A stretch of 64,000 nucleotides of DNA from Streptomyces sp. NRRL S-350 (GCF_000719705.1 NZ_JOHO01000008.1:62001-126000), one strand, 5' to 3'. Numbered from the stretch's first letter, positions 8,279 to 18,400 are shown. Translations and numbers: made by a program. The notes: a model not told the origin generated them from the sequence alone.

Positions 8279-10690
8279 ATGACGCCAACTCCGCTGCCTT
8301 TCACGCAATTCGTGGTGAAAGTCCACAGCAGGTGTGATCTCGCCTGTGATCACTGCTACGTGTACGAGCACGCCGACACCAGTTGGCGGCGACGCCCCAA
8401 GGTCATCGGTGACGAAGTGCTGGAGGCCGCCGCCGAACGCATCGGCGAGCACGCGGCCGCCCACCGGCTGCCCGCCGTCCGGGTCGTCCTGCACGGGGGA
8501 GAACCCCTGCTCGCCGGCCCGGACCGTCTGCGCCGCGCCGCCGAGTCGCTCCGGGCGGCGCTCCCGTCCGGCTGTGCGCTCGACCTGCGCATCCACACCA
8601 ACGGTGTGCTGCTGAGCCGCGCCTTCTGCGCGCTGTTCGCCGAGTTGGACCTCAAGGTCGGCATCTCGCTGGACGGGGACAAGGCCGCCAACGACCGGCA
8701 CCGGCGCTTCGCCGACGGGCGCAGCAGCCACCCCCAGGTCCTGCGGGCCGTCGCGCTGCTGAACGAGCCCGAGTACCGGCACCTCTTCGCCGGACTGCTC
8801 TGCACCATGGACGTCGAGAACGACCCGGTGGCCGTCTACCGGGCGCTGGCCGAACTCCGGCCGCCCGCCGTCGACTTCCTGCTCCCGCACGCCACCTGGG
8901 ACGAGCGGCCCAAACGCCCCGCCGAGCTGGGCGCCACCCCGTACGCGGACTGGCTGCTGACCGTCCACGGGCTGTGGGAGGCCGACGGGCGGCCGTTCGC
9001 CGCACGGACCTTCGAGTCCGTGCACCGGACCCTGCGCGGGTTCTCCAGCCTCACCGAGTCCCTCGGGCTGGAGCCGTCGGACCTGGCGGTCCTGGAGACG
9101 GACGGCACCTTCGAGCAGGCCGACAGCCTCAAGACCGCGTACGACGGCGCGCCGGCCACGGGGATGAACGTTTTCGCGCACAGCCTCGACGACCTCGCCC
9201 GCCACCCCGGCATCGCCGCCCGACAGTCCGGTCTGGCCGGGCTGAGCGAGGCCTGCCGCGCCTGCTCCGTGGTCTGCTCCTGCGGGGGCGGACTGTACGC
9301 CCACCGCTACCGGAGCGACGATGGAGGAGGCAGCTTCGACCATCCCTCCGTCTACTGCGGTGATCTCATGACACTCATCAACGGCCTTGCCGGCGCCGGT
9401 GGTTCTGCCGCCGTGCCGACGCAGGGCGGCGAGCAGCTGCCCGACGGCGCACTGCTGCCCGGCGCGCTCACGCCCGCCCAGCTCGACGAGCTCGCCCACG
9501 GGTACGGCAGCGCGGACACCGTCGCCACGCTCGGCCGCTCCCAACTCGCCCTCACCCGGGCGATGCTGGCCGCCGCCTGGGACGCCTCGGGGCAGGGGCG
9601 GCCCGAGGCGTGGGCCCTGCTGTCGGCACTCGACCTCGCCGCCCCCGCCGCCGTGGACACCGTCCTCGCCCACCCGTACGCCCGCGCCTGGGCGGCGCGG
9701 CGGCTCGCCGGCGACCTGTCCGTCGGGCTCGGCCCGCTCGCCGCCCTGGCCGCGGCCGCAGCGGTGCGGGCCGGGCGCGGGGACGCGGTGGCGGTGCCCG
9801 TGCGGGGCGGTTGGCTGCACCTGCCGACGCTCGGGCGAATCGCCGTACCCGACGGGGAAGCAGTGGTCACCGGGCGGGCGGGCGGCTTCGAGGTACGGGC
9901 CTCCGACGGCTCGGTGCGCACGGTCCTGGACGAGCCGCTGCGGCGGGTCCGACTGGCCGGCGGCTGGACCGTCGCCCTGGAGGACACCGACCCGCTGCGC
10001 GACTGCCACGACCACCCCGTCGCGGACCGGCTGACGGACGGCGAACTGCTCGACTGGACGGGCGCCTTGCGCGAGGCCTGGGAACTGCTCGGGCGGGACC
10101 TGCCCGAGTACGCGGAAGGCATCCGGACCGGACTGGCGACGGTCACCCCGCTGCGGCCGGGCCCGACAGGCCGGGACGTCAGCTCGGCGGCCCGGCAGGC
10201 GTACGGCGCGGTCGGCATCGCCCGGCCGGCCACCGCGCCGACGCTCGCCCTGCTGCTCGCGCACGAGTTCCAGCACGTCAAACTCGGCGCGGTGCTGGAC
10301 CTGACGGACCTGTACGACCGCACCGACTCCGCGCTGTACTTCGCCCCCTGGCGGCCCGACCCCCGGCCGATCGAAGGACTGCTCCAAGGCACCTACGCCC
10401 ACCTGGCCGTCACCGAGTACTGGGGCACCCGCACCCTGGCGTACGACGGGCTGGCCGGCGAAGCCGCCGACCGGGCGCGCGCCCAGCTCGCGCTCTGGCG
10501 GCGGTACACCGCCGACGCCGTGGACCGGCTCGTCGAGTCCGGGGCGTTGACGGCGCTCGGTGTGCGCTTCGCGGACGGCATGCGGGAGAGCGTCACCCCG
10601 TGGCTCTCCGTGCGGCTGCCCGCAGCAGCGGAGCGGGCCGCCGACCGGGCCCGCCAGGAACGCGGGCAACTGCGCCTCACCGAAGCCTGA
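8279..10690 (+). CDS. fxsB: FxsB radical SAM/SPASM cyclophane synthase fused to an HExxH domain
   Basis: An 803-residue two-part enzyme. The N-terminal half is a radical SAM domain with the 4Fe-4S motif C19-x3-C23-x2-C26 (CDLACDHCYVYEHAD). It is followed by a SPASM-type auxiliary cluster region with C326, C329, C333, C335 and C360. From about residue 370 it continues into a large Ala-rich domain containing H662-E-F-Q-H666, the HExxH signature of the domain that accompanies Fxs-type maturases either as a fusion or a separate gene. The radical SAM half should install the Phe-based cross-link on FxsA. The HExxH half looks like a metal centre; its reaction is not obvious from sequence. ATG 8279 has little Shine-Dalgarno but starts where the family does. 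Confidence 0.94.
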   Translation: MTPTPLPFTQFVVKVHSRCDLACDHCYVYEHADTSWRRRPKVIGDEVLEAAAERIGEHAAAHRLPAVRVVLHGGEPLLAGPDRLRRAAESLRAALPSGCALDLRIHTNGVLLSRAFCALFAELDLKVGISLDGDKAANDRHRRFADGRSSHPQVLRAVALLNEPEYRHLFAGLLCTMDVENDPVAVYRALAELRPPAVDFLLPHATWDERPKRPAELGATPYADWLLTVHGLWEADGRPFAARTFESVHRTLRGFSSLTESLGLEPSDLAVLETDGTFEQADSLKTAYDGAPATGMNVFAHSLDDLARHPGIAARQSGLAGLSEACRACSVVCSCGGGLYAHRYRSDDGGGSFDHPSVYCGDLMTLINGLAGAGGSAAVPTQGGEQLPDGALLPGALTPAQLDELAHGYGSADTVATLGRSQLALTRAMLAAAWDASGQGRPEAWALLSALDLAAPAAVDTVLAHPYARAWAARRLAGDLSVGLGPLAALAAAAAVRAGRGDAVAVPVRGGWLHLPTLGRIAVPDGEAVVTGRAGGFEVRASDGSVRTVLDEPLRRVRLAGGWTVALEDTDPLRDCHDHPVADRLTDGELLDWTGALREAWELLGRDLPEYAEGIRTGLATVTPLRPGPTGRDVSSAARQAYGAVGIARPATAPTLALLLAHEFQHVKLGAVLDLTDLYDRTDSALYFAPWRPDPRPIEGLLQGTYAHLAVTEYWGTRTLAYDGLAGEAADRARAQLALWRRYTADAVDRLVESGALTALGVRFADGMRESVTPWLSVRLPAAAERAADRARQERGQLRLTEA

Positions 10691-10703
10691 TCCAGGAGCC
10701 GCC

Positions 10704-11477
10704 GTGATCTCCGCCGCCGCCCTCACCGCCGGTCTCGCCGAACTGGGCGTCCGCCCGGGCACCGTGCTCCACGTCCAGGCCTCACTGCGAGCACTCGGAC
10801 CGGTCGCGGGCGGCGCGGGCGGCGTGGTCGACGCGCTGCTCGACACCCTCGGGGACCAGGGCACGCTGGTGGCCTACACCGCCACCCCGGAGAACTCCGC
10901 CACCTCGCGCGTCCACCGGGCCGCCGTCGCCGGGCTCACCCCGGCGGAGACCGCCGCCTACCAGGACCGGATGCCGCCCTTCGACCCCGCCACCACCCCG
11001 TGCTCGCCCACCATGGGGGCCCTCTCCGAAGCGGTCCGCACCCGCCCCGGTGCCCGGCGCAGCAGCCATCCGCAGACCTCCTGGGCCGCACTCGGGCCCC
11101 GGGCCGGCGAGATCACCGCCCGCCACCCCCTCGCCTCCCACCTGGGACCGGATTCTCCGCTCGGGAGGCTGTACGACCTCGACGCCCGGGTGCTGATGAT
11201 CGGCGTCCCGATGGCCGGCTTCACGGCCTTCCACCTCGCGGACCTGCGCATGCCGGACGTGCGGCTGCGCGAGTACCGCTGCGTCGGCGAGGACGGCTGG
11301 ACCACCTTCACGGCCCCCGACCTGGACGACCTCCACTTCGGCGCGCTCGGCGAGGAGGTCCTGCGGACCGCCCGCGGCATCACCACGGCGCGCATCGGCG
11401 GCGCGGACTGCCGCCTCGTGCCGGTCCGGGAGGCCGTCGACCTCGCGGAGCGGATCCTGCGGCGCCCCCGGGCCTGA
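10704..11477 (+). CDS. Aminoglycoside N(3)-acetyltransferase-like enzyme of the Fxs locus
   Basis: A 257-residue protein of the Antibiotic_NAT (AAC(3)) fold, 13 bp after fxsB and so in the same operon. GTG 10704 is preceded by AGGAG (10694-10698). The family motif RRSSHPQTSWAALG is present with H122, the proposed general base, and the later FHLADLRM replaces the usual His-Glu pair. AAC(3) proteins acetylate the 3-amino group of 2-deoxystreptamine drugs. In this setting the natural substrate could be an amine on the FxsA-derived peptide, but nothing in the sequence proves that, and resistance activity is possible. Confidence 0.87.
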   Translation: MISAAALTAGLAELGVRPGTVLHVQASLRALGPVAGGAGGVVDALLDTLGDQGTLVAYTATPENSATSRVHRAAVAGLTPAETAAYQDRMPPFDPATTPCSPTMGALSEAVRTRPGARRSSHPQTSWAALGPRAGEITARHPLASHLGPDSPLGRLYDLDARVLMIGVPMAGFTAFHLADLRMPDVRLREYRCVGEDGWTTFTAPDLDDLHFGALGEEVLRTARGITTARIGGADCRLVPVREAVDLAERILRRPRA

Positions 11478-11484
11478 ACCCGCC

Positions 11485-11530
11485 ACCCGTCGCCCGTCGC
11501 CTGCCGCCCGTCGCCCGCCGCCCGTCGCGC
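11485..11530. repeat. Short tandem GC-rich repeats after the AAC(3)-like gene
   Basis: Four imperfect copies of CCCGTCGC/CCGCCCGTCGC lie between the convergent AAC(3)-like and hydrolase genes. No clear terminator hairpin was found in the 109-bp gap. Confidence 0.5.
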
Positions 11531-11586
11531 CGGGGACGGTGGTGACAGCCCCGCCCCGGAATCCAAGCGGCGCCGGGGGTGGTCGC

Positions 11587-12372
11587 TCAGGCGGTGGTGA
11601 GTTCACGGACCGTGGCGGCGACGGCGGCGAAGTCCTTGCGCAGGATCTTGGAGTGGTTGCTCGGGACCTTCGTGCTGAGCTTGATGTCGGGGTTGCGGGC
11701 GACGACGGCGTCGAGGCCGGCGCGGATCCCCTCCATCACCTTCGGGTCGCCGCCCAGGTTGCCGCCGCTGGCCAGGACGTACCGGGTCGGTGTGGTGATG
11801 CGGTCGAAGACCGGGTCGAGGGCGGCGGGTGCGCAGAGTTCGTTGAGCTCGATGTTGATCTCGGCGTGTTGGGCGGCGCTCATCCGGGCGGCCAGGCCGA
11901 GGCGGCGGCAGAGCGGGAACAGCGGGCTCAGGCGGCGGAACAGCTTGCGGATCTGGGCCTTGGTGGTGTCGTCGAGCCACTCGTGTGCCATCGCGCCGTC
12001 CACGGACACCACCCCCCGGACGCGGTGGGGGTGCCGTGCTGCCCAGTGGATCGCGAGCATGGCGCCGTAGGACCAGCCGACCAGGATCGGCCGCTCGACC
12101 CCCCGTGCGGTGAGGACGGCGTCGAGGCTGCGGACGGAGGACTCGAAGGAGTAGTCGGAGGACGTCCCGGACTTGCCGCGGGCGCGCTCGTCGTAGGTGA
12201 TGTGCCGGTAGCCGCTGCCGAGTTCGGCGATGACGTGCTTCCAGTGCGACTGGTCGGCGTAGGAGCCGTTGAGGTAGACGACGGGGATGCCGGGGCCGCC
12301 GGTGTCGGTGACGGCGAGGGCGGTGTCGTCGACCGGGACCATGCCGCTCCATGCGGGTCGTTCGGTGGTCAT
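11587..12372 (-). CDS. Alpha/beta hydrolase
   Basis: A 261-residue alpha/beta-hydrolase. The nucleophile elbow is GWSYGAM with S101. The oxyanion side is VVYLNGSYADQSHW, and the C-terminal His is probably the one in VPSNHSKILR. No cap domain stands out, so it resembles small esterase/lactonase-type proteins. It is the second gene of a leftward pair, 19 bp after the DUF4097 gene, and sits inside the fxs locus but on the opposite strand. Whether it acts on the Fxs product or is an unrelated passenger is open; no substrate can be named. Confidence 0.88.
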   Translation of the reverse strand: MTTERPAWSGMVPVDDTALAVTDTGGPGIPVVYLNGSYADQSHWKHVIAELGSGYRHITYDERARGKSGTSSDYSFESSVRSLDAVLTARGVERPILVGWSYGAMLAIHWAARHPHRVRGVVSVDGAMAHEWLDDTTKAQIRKLFRRLSPLFPLCRRLGLAARMSAAQHAEINIELNELCAPAALDPVFDRITTPTRYVLASGGNLGGDPKVMEGIRAGLDAVVARNPDIKLSTKVPSNHSKILRKDFAAVAATVRELTTA

Positions 12373-12391
12373 GGTGAGTGTCCTAGGGGTC

Positions 12392-13051
12392 TCAGAGGCT
12401 GCGGGCGGTGATGTCGCCGTGGGAGGTGGTGGCGCGGATGTCGAGCGCGGTGGTGCCGTCGTTGCGCAGGGTGTTGCTGATGCGGCCGTGGGCGGTGGCG
12501 GCGTCGAGGGAGGCGGAGGCGCCGGGGGCGGCGCCGACGGCGATGTTTCCGGACTGGGTGGTGAGGGTGACGGTGCCGCGTTCGGCCTGGTTGACGCGGA
12601 TGTCGCCGCGGGTGGTGCTGATCTCGGCGGGGCCGGTGAGGCGGCCGATCTCGATGTCGCCGTCCACGGCGGTGAGACGGACGCTCGCGGCCTCGTCGAT
12701 CCTGGTCTGGCGGTAGGCGCCGTCGAAGGAGAGGTCGCCGAGGCGGCCGACGACGCGCAGCTCGGCGGCTTCGGCCTTGGCCTCGACGCGGGAGCCGGCC
12801 GGCAGCTGGACGGTGACCTCGATCGAGCCCGCGCCGAAGAGTCCGCCGGCGTCGGGGGTGCGGATGTGCAGGACGCCGTCGAGGTAGGTGGCGGTGGTCT
12901 GCTCGGCGGTCTGGACGTCGCGGTTCTTCCCGGCGTTCGCGGGGCGGACCTCGACGGTGGTGTCGGTGCGGTCGGCGGCGATCAGCTGGACACGGCCGGC
13001 GGGGATGTCGAGGACGGCGGTGATCGCGGCGGGGGTGTCGAACTTCTGCAT
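12392..13051 (-). CDS. DUF4097 family beta-strand repeat protein
   Basis: A 219-residue protein made almost entirely of short beta-strand repeats (for example VTLTTQSGNIAVG and LDIRATTSHGDITARS), the pattern of DUF4097 beta-solenoid proteins. There is no signal peptide or membrane segment. ATG 13051 is set by AAGGAGA just upstream; longer reading is possible but lacks support. DUF4097 proteins are often paired with small regulators or hydrolases in actinomycetes and their role is unknown. It leads the leftward operon with the alpha/beta hydrolase and is fed by an unusually AT-rich promoter region carrying GTTGC/GCAAC dyads. Confidence 0.85.
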   Translation of the reverse strand: MQKFDTPAAITAVLDIPAGRVQLIAADRTDTTVEVRPANAGKNRDVQTAEQTTATYLDGVLHIRTPDAGGLFGAGSIEVTVQLPAGSRVEAKAEAAELRVVGRLGDLSFDGAYRQTRIDEAASVRLTAVDGDIEIGRLTGPAEISTTRGDIRVNQAERGTVTLTTQSGNIAVGAAPGASASLDAATAHGRISNTLRNDGTTALDIRATTSHGDITARSL

Positions 13052-13519
13052 CGTGCTCTCCTTCGTGAGGCGGCGGCCGCTCGGTGCGCCCGCCGTTTCT
13101 GACGATGGAAAAGCTACGTTGCGTTCGAGAATCAGGCAACGCGTTCGTTGCTCAAAAAGCAGATCTACGCAGGTGGTGACCGAGAAATCGTTGCACTCGT
13201 TCTGAATCGAATGCAACGACATGAGACCTGTTCATTGCAATGGATTGTGAGTGAACGCTATCCGGGCCTGAATCGCCGCCGTCGGAACGGCAAGGGACGG
13301 CGGCTGGGCCTGCCGGACCGGACCGTCGCGGCAGGCCTCGGTGCGTGGAAGTCGCTGCGGTCGCCGGCGAAGCCGCCGACCACCGGCGGGTACGGGCGGT
13401 CGGCCCGGCGGTCGGCCCGGCGGATCGGCCGACCGCCGGGTCTCGCGGTCGCAACGCACAGGGCCGTGCCCTGGCGGCCGGGGGCGGGGAAGGCGACCCC
13501 GTCGAGACCCGGGACGACC
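13052..13519. promoter_or_regulatory. AT-rich promoter region with repeated GTTGC/GCAAC dyads
   Basis: 468 bp without a gene. Near the DUF4097 start, GTTGC (13118-13122) faces GCAAC (13136-13140). Further up, CGTTGCA (13189-13195) faces TGCAACG (13212-13218), followed by the perfect palindrome CATTGCAATG (13233-13242). All share the core TTGCA/TTGC, which suggests one regulator binding several sites. The distal part (13400-13445) holds CGGTCGGCCCG repeats. Confidence 0.5.
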
Positions 13520-13714
13520 TCAGGCGACGAAGTGGTCGAACTCGCCGGCCTTGGCGCCGCGGACCCAGGCGTCGAACTTGACGCGGGTGGTGGTGACGAT
13601 GCGGGTGAGGTCGTTGGACTCGCGGATGTAGACGAGTTCGCCGTCGGAGGCGATCTCGATGTAGTCCGCCGAGCCCGCGCTGAGACTGGACCTCTGCCAC
13701 TCGAGATGTTCCAC
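13520..13714 (-). CDS. DUF397 domain protein
   Basis: A 64-residue DUF397 protein beginning EHLEWQRSSLSAGSADYIEI and ending in the FDAWVRGAKAGEFDHF motif typical of the family. GTG 13714 is preferred over ATG 13795 because AAGGGG lies 6 bp before it and DUF397 proteins open at this point. DUF397 genes usually follow an XRE-type HTH regulator as a small partner (as with BldB/WhiJ-like systems); no such regulator is adjacent here, so this copy is an orphan. It is divergent from fxsC across about 200 bp. Confidence 0.85.
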   Translation of the reverse strand: MEHLEWQRSSLSAGSADYIEIASDGELVYIRESNDLTRIVTTTRVKFDAWVRGAKAGEFDHFVA

Positions 13715-13912
13715 GGGTGCCCCTTCTGGTGGTTCGCGGCGGCCGGGACGAGGGTACTGCCCCGACAGCACTGATGGCGGCATCGTTTCGGTCATGTCAA
13801 TTCGTACGAGTCGTTGTGCTATTCCATTGGGGAGTCAGTCGTTCCTACACTGAAGCCCCGCCGCACGGGGGCTGCGGGAGGCAGGTTGCCGACGGGCCCG
13901 GGGGAGGCGCGT

Positions 13913-15442
13913 GTGACTGACCGGGGCTGGGACGAGGACGACTCCCGGCCGTACTTCTTCCTCTCCTACGCGCACACCCCGAAAGCCGGTGCGCGGGGCG
14001 CGGGCGACCCCAACCACTGGGTCAGGCAGCTGTACCGGGACCTCTGCGAGGCCGTGCTGCAACTGACCACGGTGCCGGACGGGGCGTCCGTGGGCTTCAT
14101 GGACGAGTCCATGCACCAGGGCGAGTTGTGGGCCGACCGGCTGTCCGAGGAGCTGGCGACCTGCCGGGTCTTCGTGCCGCTGTACTCACCCCGGTACTTC
14201 AACAGCGTCCCGTGCGGACAGGAATGGCACGCCTTCACCCGCCGCCCCGTCTACCCGGCGAACCTCGACTCCGAACGCACCAGCGGCATCGTCCCCGTGC
14301 TGTGGGCGCCGATGAGCCGCTACCGGCTGCCGAAGGTGGCCGGCGAACTGCAGTTCAACCACGCGAGTTTCGGGCCCGACTACGCCACCGAAGGCCTGTA
14401 CGCGCTGATGAAGCTCACCTACTTCCGCTCCGCGTACGAGCTGGCCGTGCACCGGCTGGCGGCGCGGATCGTGCAGGTCGCGGAGGAGACGGTGATCCCG
14501 GTCGGGCGCCGCCTCGACTTCAACGGCCTCCCGAGCGCGTTCAACGTCACCGCCCCGACCAAGCAGCTGCGGATCTCCGTCCTCGCCTACCACCAGGGGG
14601 AGTTGCCCACCGACCGCAACCCCGACTACTACGGCGAGCGGCGTACCGACTGGCACCCGTACCGGCCGGTCGGCTCGCCCATCGCGCAGCACGCCGTCCG
14701 GCTGGCACGGCAGTTGGGCTTCCAGCCGACCGTGCACGAGTTCGACGACGAGGTCGAGTCGATCATCGAGGGCAACGCCGAGGCGCCCGGCCTGCTGCTG
14801 CTCGACCGGTGGGCGCTGCGCGACCCGCGCCGACGGGAGCTGGTACGGCGCTTCGACCGATCGGACAGCACCTGGGTGAGCGTCCTGGAGCCGTGGAACG
14901 CCGACGACCCGGAGTGCGGCGAACGCGGCGGAGAACTCGGCGACTTGAGCGACGACGCCCTGCGCAACACCCGGCGCGCCAGCCGGCCGAGCTTCCTCGG
15001 CGCGACCGGCCCGACCGGCCTGCACACGCTGGAGGACTTCGACGACGCACTGCCCCGGGCCGCGATGAAGGCCAAGTACGCCTTCGAGAGCCGCACCAGG
15101 GCCGAGCCGGAGGAGCCGCCACCGCCCCGCCCGAGCCTGCGGGACGCGTTCCGGCCCGTCGGAGGCGGGTACGGTCCGGACGGATCAGACCCGGACGGAT
15201 CCGACCCGGACGGGTACGGCCCGGACCCGTCCGAACCGGGGGAGGGCAACGGCCAGGGCCGGGGCCCGGGCAACCGCGACGACCCGTACCGCGCACACGA
15301 TCCGCACGGCGAGCCCGACCCGCACCGCGCACACGATCCGCACCGCGCACACGATCCGCACCGCGAGCCCGACCCGTACCGCGACGACGGCGATGACCCC
15401 GATGACGGGATGGCGCCCCTGGGAGGACGAGGAAACCGATGA
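13913..15442 (+). CDS. fxsC: FxsC: TIR-domain protein with disordered tail
   Basis: A 509-residue protein from GTG 13913, placed by GGGGGAGG (13900-13907). Residues 12-150 form a TIR domain: FFLSYAH opens it, FMDESM forms the next loop, and SPRYFNSVPCGQEWHAF carries the position of the NADase glutamate (E104). Residues roughly 225-400 (LRISVLAYHQGELPTDRNPD onward) match the C-terminal module typical of FxsC proteins. The last 90 residues are a disordered Pro/Asp/His/Arg tail of short repeats encoded by tandem DNA. The gene overlaps fxsT by ATGA, so translation is coupled. Whether the TIR hydrolyses NAD+ or only binds other TIRs is unknown. Confidence 0.88.
   Translation: MTDRGWDEDDSRPYFFLSYAHTPKAGARGAGDPNHWVRQLYRDLCEAVLQLTTVPDGASVGFMDESMHQGELWADRLSEELATCRVFVPLYSPRYFNSVPCGQEWHAFTRRPVYPANLDSERTSGIVPVLWAPMSRYRLPKVAGELQFNHASFGPDYATEGLYALMKLTYFRSAYELAVHRLAARIVQVAEETVIPVGRRLDFNGLPSAFNVTAPTKQLRISVLAYHQGELPTDRNPDYYGERRTDWHPYRPVGSPIAQHAVRLARQLGFQPTVHEFDDEVESIIEGNAEAPGLLLLDRWALRDPRRRELVRRFDRSDSTWVSVLEPWNADDPECGERGGELGDLSDDALRNTRRASRPSFLGATGPTGLHTLEDFDDALPRAAMKAKYAFESRTRAEPEEPPPPRPSLRDAFRPVGGGYGPDGSDPDGSDPDGYGPDPSEPGEGNGQGRGPGNRDDPYRAHDPHGEPDPHRAHDPHRAHDPHREPDPYRDDGDDPDDGMAPLGGRGNR
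15165..15390. repeat. Tandem repeats in the 3' end of fxsC
   Basis: Two arrays: GACGGATC(A/C)GACCCG units at about 15178-15220, and units of about 18-24 bp built on GACCCGCACCGC and CACACGATCCG at about 15294-15385. They encode DP-H/Y-RAH/EPD repeats, so copy number can change without breaking the frame. Confidence 0.7.
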
Positions 15443-18400
15443 CCGAGAACCGCACCAGGAACCTCCGCCTCGGGGGCCTCACCGCCGCCGACCTGGTCGC
15501 CCAGCGCGAGGCCGAGCGGCGCGCCGCGGAACAGGACCGCAACGGCCGGATCATCACCTTCTACTCCTACAAGGGCGGCACCGGCCGCACCATGGCCCTC
15601 GCCAACACCGCCTGGATCCTGGCCGCCAACGGCTTCCGGGTGCTCACCGTGGACTGGGACCTGGAGGCGCCGGGCCTCGCCAAGTTCTTCCACCCGTTCC
15701 TCGACCCGGCCTCCCTCGCCGGCACCACCGGGATGATGGACCTGATCGCCGAGTACCGCGAGGAGGCGCTGCGCCCGGTCGAGCACGCCGAGGGCTGGCA
15801 CCTGGACTTCGCCCGGGTGCACCCGCACGCGCTGTCGCTCTCCTGGCCGCACTTCCCGTCCACCGGCAGCCTGGACTTCCTCTCCGCGGGCCAGTTCAAC
15901 CGGGACTACTCCGAGGCCGTCACCCACCTCGACTGGGACATCTTCTACGACCGCTTCGACGGCGGGCAGTTCTTCGACGCCCTCAAGGCCGACATGGCCA
16001 AGCGCTACGACTACGTGCTGATCGACTCCCGCACCGGCCTGTCCGACATCGCCGAGATCTGCACCGTCCAGATGCCCGACGACCTGGTGGTCTGCTTCAC
16101 CCTGAGCGACCAGTCGATCGACGGCGCCTCCCGGATCGCCCAGCACATCCACGACCGCTACCGCGAGCGCGGCATCCGCATCCTGCCCGTCCCGATGCGC
16201 ATCGACGAGGGCGAGAAGGAGAAGGCCGACGCCGGCCGGGCGCTGGCGAGAGTCCGCTTCGACGGCCTGCCGTCCGGCCTCAACGGCGAGGAACTCGCCC
16301 AGTACTGGGGCTCGGTGGAGATCCCGTACCGGCCGTTCTACGCGTACGAGGAGATCCTCGCGACCTTCGGCGACCAGACCGGCACCCCCACCTCGATGCT
16401 GGCCGCCTGCGAGCGGCTGACCTCCATGCTCACCGACGGCCGGGCCCCCGGGCTGCCGCCGATGGACGAGGCGGTCCGGCTGCGCTACGTCGACGCGTTC
16501 ACCCGCCGCCGCCCGTCCGTCCCCGCCGACCTCTACCTCTCCTACGTCCCCGAGGACCGGATGTGGGCGGACTGGATCGAATCCGTGCTCACCCGGGCCG
16601 GCTTCCGGGTGCTGCCCCGGGACCTGAGCGCCGGCACCGACCCGCGCGAGGAGACCGAGCGCGGCATCGACTCCGCCTTCCGGACGGTCGCCGTGCTCTC
16701 ACCCGCCTACCAGCGCTCCCCGCAGGCGCGGGCGCTGTGGGAGTCGGTGGTCAGCTCCGACCCGTCGGGCACCCGGCGCCAGCTGCTGCCCGTCCGGGTC
16801 GGCGACGTGCGGCTCACCGCGCCGTTCAGCAACCGCAACCCGGTCGACCTGGTCGGCCGCGACGAGGCGCAGTCCGTCCAGAGCCTGCTGCGCGCACTCG
16901 GCCGCGGCGACGCCACCCTCGACGACGCGCCCAGCGGCGGCCCGCGCTTCCCCGGCAGCAAGCCGTCGGTGTGGGACGTCCCGCCGCGCAACCCCTCCTT
17001 CACCGGCCGCTCCGCGGTCCTGGAACAGCTGCGCAACCAGCTGCGCGGCGGCATGGCGGCCGTCCTGCCGACCCCGCAGACCCTGTACGGGCTCGGCGGC
17101 GTCGGCAAGACCCAGGTGGCGCTGGAGTACGCCCACCGCTTCATGTCCGACTACGACCTGGTCTGGTGGATCGACGCCGAGCAGACCGAGCTGGTCGCCC
17201 CCGCGCTCGCCGAACTCGCCCGCCGACTGGGCCTACGGGTCGGCGACTCGGTGACCGAGGCCGCCGAGGCCGCCCGGGAGGCCCTGCGCCGCGGCGTGCC
17301 GACCTCGCGCTGGCTGCTGATCTTCGACAACGCCGACGAGCCCGCCGAGATCCGCCGGTTCTTCCCCGGCGGCTCCGGCCACATCCTGGTCACCTCCCGC
17401 AACCAGGCCTGGACCGGGCACGCCGAGGCACTGGAGGTCGACGTCTTCACCCGCGGCGAGAGCGTCGAGCACCTGTGCCGGCGCGCCCGCAGCCTCTCCC
17501 GGCCGGACGCCGACCGGGTCGCCGAGGCGGTCGGCGACCTGCCGCTGGCCGTCGAGGTGGCCGCCGCCTGGCTGGACACCACCGGGACACCGGTGGAGAC
17601 CTACGTCACCCAGCTGCACGCCGAGGCGGCCCGCGCGCTCGCCGTCGGCCGGCCCGCCGACTACCCGACCCCGGTCGCCGCGACCTGGAACGTGTCGATC
17701 GGACGGCTCCGCGAGCAGTCTCCGGCGGCGGTGCGGCTGCTGCAGCTGTGCGCGTTCTTCGCGCCCGAGCCGATCTCGATGAACCTCTTCTACAGCGACC
17801 AGATGATCCGGGCACTGGTGAGGTACGACGCCGACCTCAGCGACAAGTTCATGCTGGGCAAGGTGATCCAGGCGATCGGCCGGTACGCCCTGGCCAAGGT
17901 CGACGCCGGCAGCAACAGCTTCCAGGTGCACCGGCTCGTCCAGGCGGTGATCCGGGCCGGGATGACCGCCGACGAGCAGGAGATCGCCGTCCACGAGGTG
18001 CACCGCATCCTCACCGGCGCCCGGCCCGTCCTCGGCGACACCGACGACCCGGCCAACTGGCCCGCGTTCGACGAGATCTGGCCGCACCTGTCGCCCTCCA
18101 GGGCGCACAACTGCGACGAGGCGGACACCCGCCAGCTCCTCATCGACCGGGTCCGCTACCTGTGGAAGCGCGGCGAACTCGACCGCGCCCGCGACCTCGG
18201 CCACGCACTCGACGCGGAGTGGACCAGCAAGCTCGGCGACGACGACCGGCAGACCCTGCTGCTGCGCTTCCAGCTCGCCAACGTGCTGCGCTCCCAAGGA
18301 AACTACGCCGAGGCGCTGGCCCTGGACGAGTCCACCCTGGAGCGCCAGCGGGCGCTGCTCGGCGAGCACCACCCGTACACCCTGATGACGGCCGGATCGC

